64,000 nt of DNA from Isoetes taiwanensis (taxonomy: Eukaryota; Streptophyta; Lycopodiopsida; Isoetales; Isoetaceae): positions 23,140,942-23,204,941 of the forward strand of contig JAJEKV010000002.1 in NCBI GenBank assembly GCA_021234155.1, given 5' to 3'. Position 1 is the first letter of the stretch; every line of letters starts with the position of its first letter. The position numbers and the translations under genes were made by a program. Of the stretch, positions 22,827 through 34,776 are shown piece by piece. The notes under the pieces were generated by a model. It was not told the DNA's origin and made no database searches. It saw nothing but the letters and a program-made list of their open reading frames with translations.

Positions 22827-25518
22827 TTAACACACCTGGTTGGTGAAAGTGTTGCCCTCTTCGAATCTTGGTGTTGGTACCGACCTTTCAGACATATTTG
22901 CCCTCCAGGTCTTTGCAAACTCCACATCCATTCCTTTGGCCCGAGAGATGATGTCCTTTTCCACGCCTATTTCGACCATTTCTCGAATGATCCTAGCTTT
23001 GTCTATGGCCCTATCCCCGTCATGCTGGGGTCCAGAGTGTGCTGCTGCATAATTGACCCAACCTTCCGTATCCAACCTCATGGAATTCCCAGGACCAATA
23101 CCTGCGTTTTGCTGGGACTCTCCCTCCCTGTTGACCAAGTCCCAGGTCTTCAAAGGTGATCTGATTGTACTAATTGAGTTTGGGACAGGCCTGACCAGAG
23201 GTAGGAATCCTTCTATGCTAACATCCTGCACACCACCAACATCTCCCGAGCACAGGTGAGTATCTTCCAGGCTGCACATAACATTCACTTCATCTTCACT
23301 ATCATGGTCACCTGCATGATCACTAGTAACTGGTGTGGTCAATCCACTAACTTGCTGAAGTCCAGAGTCCATGTTGAATGATGCTCTCAATATTGGATCC
23401 CTGATTGGACTCAACCCTTGCCTTGTCCTCATTCTGTTTCTAACCTCTAACCTTTTGCTCCTCACCTCATCACTCATTGGTCTTTGAAAGCTGAAGACTG
23501 CTGCAACTCTTGAGATGCCCCTGGGGTACATTAGTGCCCTAAGTCTAGCAGTAGAGGCCTCAAATTCTGCATCAGCCTTCTTCCTATTTTCCCTCTCTTC
23601 CCTATTCTGCTGAGCTCTCCTAGCAGCCTCCTGTCTTTCCAATTTCCTTCTAGCAGTTTCAAGTTTCCTGGCTGCAACTTGCTCATTCTTTAGTCTTGCT
23701 GCCTCAGCTCTCCTAGACCTTTCAGCAGCCAAGGCCTCACAGAAGCCATCACTAGAGATATGCACCCTCCCACTTAGGTCTGGGACTACACCCCGATTCC
23801 TTGCCCTCGAGGATTGAGATCGTTGCACGCAAGCCTGTGATGTCCTCACTTCTGTAGGGAGCTGCACACATGTTATGTGTTGTTCCCATGTCACCAGGTG
23901 GAACCACATGTTGCTGTGAGGGTCTTAAGGTCAAATCAATGGCCTGATGTTCCCCATCTGGTGCATCTTCTCGGTTAGATGGATGCACATCATGTCTTTC
24001 AATGTCCACATTGTCAACTACATATTGATGCACTCCAGTAGGCTCTTGGCCACCATGCTCAACTGCAGGGCGTGGTGCCTCCCATAATGTTTGCAAGTCA
24101 GCCATGTTGAATTGCTCCATACCCTCCTCCTCCAAGTTGGCTGCATTTTCCTGGCCTACACTTTGGATAATCTGCTCCATGGGCACTCTTCCAAACCTGC
24201 CACTTTCCTGGCCTGGCTTAACCTTGTCCGAGTTGAATGGCCAAATCCTAGTTGCTTTAAACCCTGCCTTGATGTTGCTAGGTGTCAGCCCTGAATCAAT
24301 GGCTTGTGAAATGAGCTCTGCAATGTCCTCCCTCTTCGGTTCAGTCCTCCCTTTGCTAACCATGTAAGAAGATCTCAATCTCTTGAAAGCTGCCTTGAAT
24401 GGTGCAAAGCATGCAACATCCAATGGTTGTAACCTATGTGATGTATGTGGTGGAAGTAGGGCAAAATGTATGCCCATTTCCTTAGCTGCCAGAATCACTT
24501 CCAGCTCCACATGGCTGCCATGGCCATCCAATAATATCAGATGTGGCCTTGTTGGAGATACTCCACCAGGAACCCTAGCAACAAAATGTGACAACCAAGA
24601 CTTGAACAATTCTGTAGTCATCCAGGCCGAGGGTTGCACAGCTTGAATTGCCCCTTCCTCACATCTGGCAATGAAATCTTGCCTCATCCGTGTACCCTTA
24701 AATATATACAAATTAGGTAACTTAAACCCTTCAGCATTTACACATACCAGAATGGTCACCCACTCCCTATTGTTCATGACCACCTCATTGACCCTATGCT
24801 CCCCTTTCCTTCCTATAATCTTCATGCCCTTCACCTTACCAGCTTGGATGCTAGTCTCATCGGCATTCCAGATCCTAGATGCCGGGAAATTGAACTCGTC
24901 ATAGATTTGTCTCAGACCAGTATAAAAGTTATCCAGATTCTCTTATGTCATAGCACGAGCCCGAGCGACATCTAGTGTCTCGCACTTCTTAGTGTAACCC
25001 TCGGATGCCTTTGTTTGAACGACTTCCACCATTTACTCCGGGAACCAGGAGAATCTGAAAGTTGCCCCCTCCATAGCTATCTGTGCTGCCCTTTCCTTGA
25101 CAGCTGAGAGTGTGACCCCCATTCCCTGCTCGGCCCTGGAGAGTGCCCAATTGACTAACTCTTCCTCTTGTAGAGTCGTCAGGATTTGTGGATTACCAGT
25201 CTGTTTGTGAGTTATACGGCCATACAGCCAGTCCCTTATTGTTGATTATTCGGGATTCGGACCTTCTAGATGCCTCTCTAATGAGATATACCATACTCAC
25301 TTACCTCATCCAAGATGCGCCATTTGATCTTCAGTCCACTGCCCTCGCTTGCTTGGCCTCCTTGGCATTGTGGGAGATGCAGCACTGATCTGTGGTGTCC
25401 GACGCTTCCTCCTTGGAGCAGTAACTCTTTTCCTTGATGTAGGTACTCTGTTACTTGCTTCACCATCGTCTCCTCTCCGACCTCTTGTGGAAACCATGTC
25501 TATTATCGTCCTCCTCAA
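22827..25518 (-). pseudogene. Pogo-like (Tc1/mariner superfamily) transposase
   Basis: Minus-strand remains of a DDE_1-type transposase. From the N-terminus: an Arg-rich leader and QWTEDQMAHL at about 25306-25518, a helix-turn-helix region with REYGI- and LTTLQEEELVNW-like pieces in mixed frames (25060-25300), then KWWKSFKQRHPRVTL, then WNADETS (first catalytic Asp) near 24850-24880. A long frame at 23752-24834 carries LILLDGHGSH (second Asp) and LPPHTSHRLQPLDV, the DDE_1 signature with the third acidic residue. The charged C-terminal part (KLETARRKLERQEAARRAQQ) continues in another frame, 22827-23909. Breaks: a TAA at 24943-24945 after RARAMT, and at least two frameshifts (about 24970-24985 and 23760-23840). 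No terminal inverted repeats were located. Catalytic function is lost in this copy. Confidence 0.85.
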
Positions 25519-27128
25519 GACCTGATATCGATAAGCTTGAAATTTGGAAGATGGAATTGGCTTTTATTCTGATAGCAGCCATAGCGGGAGCTTGATTTTC
25601 AAATTGGATTTCAAATTGGATTTCGGTAATCAAGTGCTATGGAATGGGTGCGAATTCGAGCAAGGGGCATTGAATTCTAATTTCGAATCGATATGACTCT
25701 TAGACACAGCCACGAGTGGGCAGAACTGTTCCACAATTGTGGACAACAATTACACGACACCGGGTAGCAGGGCTTCACGCTTAGCGGAGCTCTATTGCAC
25801 GCCGATGGTCAACAGCTGCACGACAACTGGCAACTGTGTTGACGCATCGCGTAGCTTTGTCCCGGTTACCGGTACCATATGCACGACACCGGGACACATG
25901 GCTGACGCATGACGTCCAGGCCATAACGGATTCAGGACGTGCACATAACGTCCACGGGCCACACACGTGGTGATGACGAGAGTCCAACACACGGTAGAGG
26001 GCCACCGTGGCATGCAACAGGGCGATGTCCTGTCGAGAAAGGGAGGGGTTTGATGGTGCTCTGAGGGACAGTCGCGATAGGCGGCGACCATACCCTAGGT
26101 AGGATTTTTTCCGTTTAAGAAAATAAGTTATAAGATATTTTTTATATGGTTGGTTAGTATGCTTTTATTTTATTTTAGTGGTTCTCTGATTATATTTATG
26201 TATGTCTCCACGTAATAAACGGCCAGGGCCAAGCCAAAGAAATAAAATTCAAAATTTTCAGTTCATTTCTTTCTTTACCCAACGAGGATCTGGTAATAGA
26301 AGTTTGATAATAGAAGTTTGGCACCGAAAGCGAGACGGTGATGCAAAGAATCTTTTCTTCCCTTTCTTTCTACTTTCTATGTTGGGTACAAACTCTTTGT
26401 TTATGAGATTTAAAAGAAATTTTCCGAACCAAATTTTTATTAGTAGGATAAATCTCGTCCAAATTCGCAGGTGCCTGTTCATCCTAAGGGTAGAAGGAAA
26501 CTTTCCTATTCATTTCAAATACTTTGCCATATACTGCTTTGCAGTATGACGCATGGCGACATGAGCAGATTCCAAGGGCCCCGCGATCGACGGGAGCCGG
26601 GAGTGAGTCTGGAAGCCGCCACAACATGGCAACTGGGTCAATTTACCTGCTAATCACCTGTGTGTGACTGCTTGAGCGGAATGGAAGAAGCAACCCAATT
26701 GCCATGTTGTGCTCTCTCGTGAAGACGTCACTTTTGAGTTTGAGAAGTTGATGTTTAAAAATCATACAAAATTTAATTTTGGTTTCTGTTTTTTAGCAGG
26801 TTTGCCTAACCCTCCCTACAACAATTTCTGGATTTCTAGCATATCCGTGTGTCAGCACACATCAACTTAATTAATTTTCTACCCTTAGATCATCTAATTT
26901 TCAATCCTATGGTGGTGAAAATTACAAAAAAACAGATGGATATGCTAGAGCTTTGATTCGTGCTCACTATTATCTCGAAAGTATGTGTTTGTGCTTCTTT
27001 CCAGAGACGCTAAAACCTGTGGCTTCTTCCATTGATGTGTCGAGGTGACTATAGAAAAGCGGGGAGCCATTATCAATTGAAGAGAGAACAATAAAACTCA
27101 TAATGGGTTTTTTCCTAAGGCACATGAT
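25519..27128. other. Intergenic DNA
   Basis: No recognised gene. A 14-bp palindrome TCCACAATTGTGGA lies near 25730, and short GACGCATGACG/ACACCGGG motifs recur at 25755-25900. A 115-codon plus frame at 26202-26549 has a basic start (MSPRNKRPGPSQRNK) but no identifiable family. Confidence 0.4.
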
Positions 27129-27542
27129 GTGTCCACAAGGTCTCCTGAACTATCTCCTCCTGCTGGCTGCACTGCTGTTATGGCTTCAGACCTAGATTGC
27201 AAGGATGCAGTGAAGCTGCTAATGGTTGGCGGAATGCCTGGGCCAAATAATCTATTTCCTAGTTGGCCAGATAGATTCAAACATTTATGTGACAAAATGA
27301 AGTTTCATTGTCACAGATTTGTTTTCTATGTAACTGATATTAGAACCCATAATTTGTGCAAAATACCGAATCTCCCAGGAAATACTGAGACAATTGAGCT
27401 AATAGCAAAATTTTGTTATGGTCAACAATTAGAGCTCAAGATCTTAAACATCACGAATCTGGAGATGGCTGCATTTTTCTTAGGTATATCTTTAGAGGAT
27501 GGAGTTGGAACAAACCTCAGGGATATATGTGATCGATTTTGA
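27129..27542 (+). pseudogene. Diverged BTB/NPH3-like fragment
   Basis: A 137-codon frame. Its second half reads NLPGNTETIELIAKFCYGQQLEL, then NITNLEMAAFFLGISLEDGVGTNL, matching the BTB-domain region of the intact NPH3-like gene (LPGGAEAFEMVASFCYG, then the LRCCAEYLEMTEDHGIGNL block). The N-terminal BTB strand is weakly recognisable (HRFVFYVTDIRTHNLCKIPN). The frame stops at TGA after CDRF, exactly where the NPH3 part should continue. The following 300 bp contain only a 97-codon frame without NPH3 motifs. The divergence and missing NPH3 domain suggest a retired paralogue or captured fragment; a functional BTB-only protein is possible but unlikely. Confidence 0.6.
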
Positions 27543-28122
27543 AGGAAGCGTTTTCTTTTTGCAGTATTATGGATCTTATATATGCTGTGCAGGCAAATAG
27601 TGAATATCCATGTGACGGTTGTAGTAATGGGAAAGCACTTGGTGGTAAATATGGAACAATTGGCAAGGATAATTGTTTTAGCTACCATTGATAGACAACT
27701 TGTAAGCATGGCTTCCATATTTGACTCTGTAAAACTAGAATCATCGCATGTAATTTATGTGCTCAAGTCCATGGGCATTAAAAGTATGATAGTGACTGAA
27801 GAGAAAATGGATCCTGCAAGATGTGCACATCTCAGAGTAAAAACAAAATTTTTGAAGGAATTACTGGTGATTTAGAGCTGCTCGTTTGAGTCATTAACTG
27901 CAACCATCTATCCTTTATGAAGATAGATGGATTTGGCTGTGGAAGGCAATGGCAATCATGATTAAACACCTTAAATAGCTGCTAAGGCTGGCATGGCTAT
28001 AAGAGCAGGTATTGAGGCAATAGACATTGTGCAGATAAAGAGCAATTTGGAAGATGTCATAATTGCCTTCGATTTGTCATGCAAGACATTCTTCCCTGTA
28101 AGGCTCAATTATATGTGGCCAT
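27543..28122. other. Downstream of the BTB fragment
   Basis: A 97-codon plus frame at 27582-27875 shows no recognisable domain. The rest is AT-rich and ends at the left terminal repeat of the 3.9 kb element. Confidence 0.35.
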
Positions 28123-31100
28123 CATTAGGGCGGATTTGGGGTCTCAAAATGGCCCTTATCTTGGATGCCAGAATTCCACGTCATGTTTCTCGCGACCAAT
28201 GATGTTTGCGCATTTTTTTCCAAAGTCAGTATTAGTTGGCAAGTAGAAAGAGGAGCAGGCTTACTTGGCATCCACATGGCGAAATTTCATAGGACATGTT
28301 TGTGCATTCATTGCAACCACATTAATGGCCCGCATTTTTCAAAAATCGTATCGCGGACCAAAATAATGGCTACTTTTCCCGCCTACTGTGCACATGCCCA
28401 CATGCACCAACCACCTTTTCAAATTTTGGCACCAAGATTTCCATTGTTCACATTAGCGCCGCTACGTGCATCCTCTCCGCCCGGCTCTTCCTTTGGAATC
28501 CAAGTCTCCAATAGTTAATACGTGTTTTTTTGGGCGAGCATAGAGTTAAGCAACAACGGCGAGGCGATGTGCGGACAAGCAAGCGTCGTTACATGCCATG
28601 TTTTACTACCCAAATTTTCATTACGAAGTTTTCCTACTTTTCAGCTCTTCCCATTCATCGTATTGCTCCACGCCATTCATTCTTCTGAGAGAATGCTATC
28701 CTTAACGAAGGATGACTATGGAGTTACATCACGGGGCGACATTCATACGCAATGAATAGGTAGAACTATAGGGTTCAAAATAAATGCTATGGATAGTATA
28801 TTGCAAAAAAAAAAGGGAAGGGAGGGGGGGAAGGGGTTTGAAGAGGAGGATATTTGCAAATTTGCACCCTCAATAATACATGGATCACACCATGCGAAAA
28901 TGCATATGCACTTTGTAAATGTGTAGTGAGATTTGGCGTCATGTGATCCTTTGCTTTTTTTTTCTTCCCTCTTCTTGATTTATATTCACTCACTGAATCA
29001 AATATTTTTCTTTGGGCTATATTTATCAGATGTCGGGGATTTGGGACTAGGAAAAAGCATTACTGGCATCGTTGTTGTCTAACATATGGACATAAGAGAC
29101 ATGCTTTTCCAAGATATACATTCGGGGCAATGGGCATCTAGTTTTACGTTGTAAAATTGTGGGAGCCGAGCTTGAAAGTAGTCCCATGACCTCGTTTTAA
29201 GCGAATTGTGCAAGCCTTATGAGAATGGTGTCCTTGCAATGAAGAAATGTTTGATAAGACGTGCATCCAGGGTTGTTGAAAAAATGAGTTACAAAATATT
29301 TGCTCCATTAGAGGTGTTTACTAATGCCACGACACAAAAGCTCCAAAGACATATTGTATAAAATGTCGCTTTCATGAGCCTTTGGATCAGTTAACTCAAA
29401 GTGTCACATATGGAAACATTGTTAGGTTTGATAAAATAACATAAAAATCTTATTTAATAAAGCTTTGGTTGTTGGTAAAGTGTTGGCTTATTGATTATGT
29501 GTTTGTATTTTGCTTTGGGACCCTCTTTGAAAACGTTTAGTTCATAAAACATAATATAACTTGGAATGATACATATTTTATAATATGCAAATGGGAGACT
29601 ATTGATGAGGGACTTGGTGTTATTATCTATTGACAACAAACAAGAAAGTGGATCACACCACCTTTTAGCTTATACAAAATTCGCTTGGTGTGATCTTTTT
29701 GGAAAAACATGACTTCCTATAGTAAAATTACTTTGATTATCTTTTAATAAAAGAAATATATATGTGTCTTATTTGAAGTTAAGTGTGGATATGTGACGTG
29801 CTCATTTATTGATAAAGTGTTTGCTTTTTGAAAAGGGCTAATAACTTTATGTACTACTAGAGTTGGTAAAGTATTTTAGATGCAAATAGGATGCTTGATG
29901 TGATCCTTCTTAAAAAAAGATAATAACTTTATGCACTTGGGGTGGTAAAGCATTAAATGAGAAGGGGTACTTGTGTTTAATTTTAATTTGACAACAAATA
30001 AGAAAGTGGATCACACGATGCGAATTTAGTGTGTTCCATTTTTGTTGCATATGTACTATTCGCTTGGTGTGATCCTTCTTGAAAAATAATATGCTCTTTG
30101 AAAAGGGATAATGACTTATGTACTTAAGAGTGGTAAAGCATTTTAGATACAAATAGGAATGAGTACTTGTGTTTAATTTTAATTTGACAACAAATAAGAA
30201 AGTGGATCATACCATGCGAATTTAGTGTGTCCCTTTTTTTTTGCATATGTATTATTCGCTTGGTGTGATCCATCTTGAAAAAAAAAATAGCTTTCAAGTA
30301 AAAGGAAAGAAAGAAATATCTTATTTAAAGTGTAAAGTGTTAGTATATAAAGTGTTGGTTTATTAAAATACTATTTGTTTACGCTAAGTTGTAAGTTGAA
30401 TATTTGTGTTTCTATTTACTTTTTTACAAAAGGATCACACACGGGCGAATTTCTTATATGCAATTACTACAGCATGAAGATTTAGCATCATATGATCCTC
30501 TTTAAACAAGGATGGCTTTGACCTTCAATGTTCATAAATTTTATGAATGTTTGCATATAAGAATGTCACATATCATATTTTCTTAAAAATGGTCATCAAA
30601 TGGATAACTAGTCAAAGAGTTCTTCTACTACTTAAAGAGTTTCAAGACTCATTTTGCTATAATTTAAATAGCAATAGAGTTTTAAATGAATCTATTGTTA
30701 AAGGTAGTCAAAGACTTCTTGTATTAGCGGTATCTAAACACAAACACCATAACCTTTGTACTTCAAGAATGTATAAACCCTTCACATTGCAAAGTATAAT
30801 GTCATTTATTAGCATCTTCACGGACATTTCCCCTTCCTTATCGGAGGCGGCTCATCTCAAGGAGGCGTATTCGATTCAGAATGCCTTCATCCTCTCTCAA
30901 TCTCTCACAATATCCTAGGAGGCGAGTTACCGTCACCACAAAATCGGACTAAACTTGAAACGTCACGAAATGGCGGTTTCTTGCCACTCAACGGATCAAT
31001 GGATATAAAGCGCCATCCGCCCCGGATGTCAACACTTTTTGAGCACGCAAGACACAACACGTCGAGATCTAAGTTCTTATTTTTTAGACCTCCTTTTTTG

Positions 31101-32030
31101 CGATTGAAGACTGGAGCATATTCGTGAGTCAGTTGGATCCTTATCCACACATCATTTGGAGCTTCCATACTGCGTGGATCGCCGCGGCCTTGAAATGAAG
31201 ATGTACAATTTGTATGCCCCACAATTACACCGTGTGTGTGAGCGAGCGTCCGTACTAACCTCGTTTTTTAAATTTGCAACGTGCATATGGAAATCGAAAA
31301 GTCCATTCTCCTACAATCCATGCTTTTATACATTAAGCAAATTCAAATTTCGAATTGTAGGGGGCGGAAAGCACTGTATTGGGATGAAGTAAAGATCCGG
31401 TTAATCTTTGGGTTCACATGGAATAACTATGGCCGGCTTAAAAACCTTGAACTTGGGCCGAGGCAAAAAAATTCAGCCCCGTTTTGGAAAATCAGCCCTT
31501 GCAAGATCCAACTTGCGTAGGTGATGCAAATTTGAATTTTTAATCGTCGCGACTCCGCTTGAGAACTCGTGGAGGGCCTAAACTTCTCCATGTGAACCAC
31601 CCATAAAGGCGCGTAAGCAACTCGAAATGAAAGTCTGATACAAAGCTTCAACCTACGCATTCAAATTTTAAAATGTGGAAGGCGGGAAGCTTGTATGGCC
31701 ATGGCCTCTAAATGAAAATAGCGCAAGAATCGGTGACACGCACGCTTGGTATCTGACAAACCAAGAGGCATCGTCATGAGTTGTAGGTATGCTATAATGC
31801 AAGTGGCTTTTTAGAAGCGCCACATGTTGCATCAGCCTGTCTGACAACCAACAGAATTAAATACATATAGCGCCATGAATGCGCAATCCCCCTTATTCCG
31901 GGAGAATATTCCAAGTAAATCTGTAATGATGAGATTTTGGTATCCTAGGTGGCATGGGAAAAAAGGAGCGGAAATATGACGTGGAATGGCTGATAGGAGG
32001 CCATTTTGAGACCCCAAATCCGCCCTAATG
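28123..32030. mobile_element. Non-autonomous DNA transposon with long TIRs
   Basis: The left end (CATTAGGGCGGATTTGGGGT, then CTCAAAATGGCC from 28123) is repeated inverted at the right end (32030 reading leftward), with nearly perfect identity over the first 32 bp and weaker similarity (ATTCCACGTCAT, TTTC) for another ~40 bp. No transposase-like frame lies inside; the interior holds AT-rich tandem units with GGATCACACC hairpins. Long TIRs and lack of coding suggest a MULE-like non-autonomous element, but no target-site duplication is obvious (ATGTGG occurs near both ends without exact register). Confidence 0.75.
28882..30498. repeat. Five GGATCACACC hairpin copies
   Basis: Small inverted repeats with ends GGATCACACxxxxCG and complement: 28882-28949, 29650-29695 (short), 30008-30075, 30204-30271 and 30432-30498. 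Four of the five are 67-68 bp. In the best copies the arms reach CACCATGCGAAT / ATTCGCTTGGTG with a short AT-rich loop. Copies 3 and 4 lie in ~196-bp tandem units sharing TTTAATTTTAATTTGACAAC upstream. Confidence 0.9.
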
Positions 32031-33444
32031 TGGGATACAACATTCTATATGCCTATTACTATGAAGTCATGTTTCTAGAGACCAACTTCCATCTTCCCCC
32101 TTGGGTGCCAGGAGCTGCAATGGCATGCCATAGTAAAATAAGCAGCTTATGTGCAACATTTTCAAGAAGGTACATTAACTGGCACCATTTTCCTCGAAAG
32201 TGTGATATTCACATATTTGATGTAGCATATCCTTCTTAGATTTGTGAATTCAATTGTTAAATTTGAGTTGCATATTTATGAGCCATCTAAAGCATTTCCC
32301 TCCTAGGTAAACAACCTGAGCTCTAGACGTGTAGGTAATTTGGTAATTAAGTTCTTCTATTGTATACATCTCGGTTCTAGGTTTGCCAACACTAACATTG
32401 TCTAAATTAATGCGGATGCTCATATTTCAGGTAAACTATTCCTTAATCTTCAAAGGAAAGTGCAAAAAAGTCGTTGTTCAAAGATAGTATTTATATATGG
32501 GAAGTACCTCCGTTATGATTTATGGTCAGTCTTGTGACTATGTGCTATTTGCAACTGGTGAGTGCAATGTTTCTTTAGATTTCACAACTCAGGCCGTTTT
32601 TTTACCTTTATGTCCCTAATCTGTTACATGTTTTTCTTTCTTTTAAAAGTTTGTCCACCAGCATGTTTTGATATTTAAGCTTAGATTATTGGGACGCTCG
32701 TTTTCGTTCCTTCTGAGATAAGCATAGCTCATTTTCTATAGCAAAGGAGCATTTCAGGACAATGTCCTATCTTAAATTTAAACTTATGTTTCTTCCTTCT
32801 GCCTATGTTTATAGCGTAAACTGGATAAGTTTTTGTTGGACGAGACATGCTTATAAAAGCTGCAGGAAAAGACAGCACATCTCTATTCAGTATCCTCAAA
32901 TGTTTACGTTTAGTTATATGTTATATTATTGGAAATGCATACTGAGACCTTTGACATTCACATAGACAAATATCATGCATGGATAAATGCAAAATTTTTG
33001 CTTGAGAAGTTAGTGGGCGTTCTGGAGAAGCCACCATGCAGGAATGAACCCTCGCTATATTTACTTCATGGAGCTATGTTTATTCATCCATACAGGACAT
33101 TATCATATATATGCTGGATTTTGCAATTGAGGGTCAACCTACTGCTGATATGACCAGGAATTGGTTGGAAAGGAGCCGCAACTAGATTGAAGCCTAAAGA
33201 TAATGAGGCCAATGCATGTATCAATCTCGGGACAGAGTTGTTTTGCCTTACTTCATTTTTATCAAATGGAACTGCAATCCCATATGCAATTCCTTTTGCT
33301 TGTAGAATGCCTATTGCGTGTAGTTATTCATTGAGTACTCCCTCTATTTGCATTCAAGTCTTATTGCCTTGAATGAAAAGTTAGCTATTTCCTCTTTTAC
33401 AACTGGTAACACCTCATCTAAGAATTGCGGAAGATTATGGGAAT
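32031..33444. other. Intergenic DNA
   Basis: Several short plus frames (32762-32965, 32929-33153, 33187-33372) without known motifs. No RNA gene or repeat recognised. Confidence 0.4.
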
Positions 33445-33558
33445 GATCAGTTGGCCAATTTTGACCTTGCCAATCTTGCCTTGTTGCCAATTGGCCAACA
33501 GATCCACAGTTTGGATCAGTTGGCCAATTTTCACCTTGCCAATCTTGCCTTGTTTGCC
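33445..33558. repeat. Two 69-bp tandem units
   Basis: GATCAGTTGGCCAATTTT.ACCTTGCCAATCTTGCCTTG occurs twice with a 69-bp period. Because 69 is a multiple of three, the units translate in one plus frame as DQLANF(D/H)LANLAL repeats, which superficially resemble leucine-rich repeats; there is no larger gene around them. Confidence 0.85.
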
Positions 33559-33615
33559 TATCATGGAAAGCGCAATTGCACCAATACTTTTCTTTGGATT
33601 GCGCATCAAAGCAGA

Positions 33616-33667
33616 CAACACAACAGGTATTCACAACAAGTATATCTGTGAGATACCTGTTGTGTTG
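33616..33667. repeat. 15-bp perfect inverted repeat
   Basis: CAACACAACAGGTAT at 33616-33630 and its exact complement at 33653-33667, with a 22-nt spacer. Function unknown. Confidence 0.9.
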
Positions 33668-34291
33668 CAAAAATAACACTAAAAGAAATATTATAATCGT
33701 GAACTGAAATACTTGTCATAATACTTGTACATAAAAATAACAGCATTTTCACTTGTTGATACTAGTGAATTTAACTTATAGCACATCAACATAGTCTAAT
33801 GTTCCAGTGCAAAGTAATTTCATGAAGAAAAAGAGTGAATAAGAAATTCTACGTCAAGTCCATATTCCAAGCTAACCCCAAAGACTATAAGCCCAATTCC
33901 AATGAGTATGACATTCTTCATGGTGTAACCAAAGGGTGTCTGCAGAAATGATATGCTTCAATATCTTTTCACAACTATTTAACTTCCTGACTATGTAATA
34001 ATAGGAAAAAGAAACCGAGAAATCCATATAACATCAAGTGCGACGACACATTGATGCTTAGGGCATTTCCAGCACAGTACGTTTCTAACTAACACATTAT
34101 GTTGCATGTTAACTAGCTTGGCCATTTGCGGTCGAAGTCCTTTCACATTTTACGACAATTCTCACGTCCCAATGCCTGCTTTTGATTGTCTTGAATACTT
34201 GCCCTTGAATTATTAGCCCTTGTCTGATAAAAGGAGGGATCCTTAAATTTGGCTTAGAAGCTACTAAAGGAAGAAGGCCTATGAGACGGTT
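33668..34291. other. Intergenic DNA
   Basis: AT-rich, no gene or repeat recognised. Confidence 0.4.
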
Positions 34292-34771
34292 TTACAATAT
34301 AGCGGAAAGTTTCCAAACACAAAATAAAACCACAGAAATCCTGTACAATGTGTCTCTAACACTGGGATGAAAAAACCCCCCGTGTGGGAGGAAAAACCCT
34401 TGTAGTAGGCGTTGAGAGGCCCTATTTGGGCGCTCAAATTCCCTGTGCTGTGAGGGACTCCCTGACGGTGGAGACTTGCAGAATGTAGGACGCAAGACGT
34501 GCCACCATTGGCGAAGCCAGCAGTTGGTGAATTGCTATCTCAGAGCATCTGAGATCGGCATGAGCTGCTCGGATGTGGGCATATGCTGGGCATTCCTGTA
34601 GAGCATGGTGTGATCATCTTCTACTATCTGCATGTGACAGCACTGGCATAATCTCTCATGCCGGGGGATTCCCTGCCCTCCATCCGTACGCCAACGGCCT
34701 GTCTCAATTCTGAGATGGTGGGACCCTGTCCTTATTGCAGCTTCGTTTCTTGGTGGAAATGTGTGCCTTCA
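34292..34771 (-). pseudogene. Reverse-transcriptase C-terminal zinc-binding remnant
   Basis: On the minus strand, one frame reads RTGSHHLRIETGRW, PRHERLCQCC and VEDDHTM; after a frameshift another reads ECPAYAHIRAAH. Together these resemble the Cys/His segment after the RT domain of non-LTR elements (GxHxLxIExGRW, RxCxxC, EDxxH, CPxYxxIR). The upstream RT core is absent because the large LTR retrotransposon is inserted immediately to the right (TSD at 34772). It is a truncated remnant; a host paralogue of such domains is an alternative. Confidence 0.5.
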
Positions 34772-34776
34772 GATAC

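Noticed and set aside
22840-23259. Plus-strand frames over the pogo-like region
   Set aside because: They are antisense shadows of the transposase C-terminal frame.
26202-26549. Organellar ribosomal-protein or maturase insertion
   Set aside because: The basic 115-codon frame matched none of the organellar proteins I could recall; left as unassigned.
28882-30498. CRISPR array
   Set aside because: Units are palindromic, spaced irregularly (about 170-770 bp) and lie in plant nuclear DNA.
33445-33558. Leucine-rich repeat protein
   Set aside because: The LANxxLANLAL pattern comes from two 69-bp DNA tandem units with no surrounding gene.
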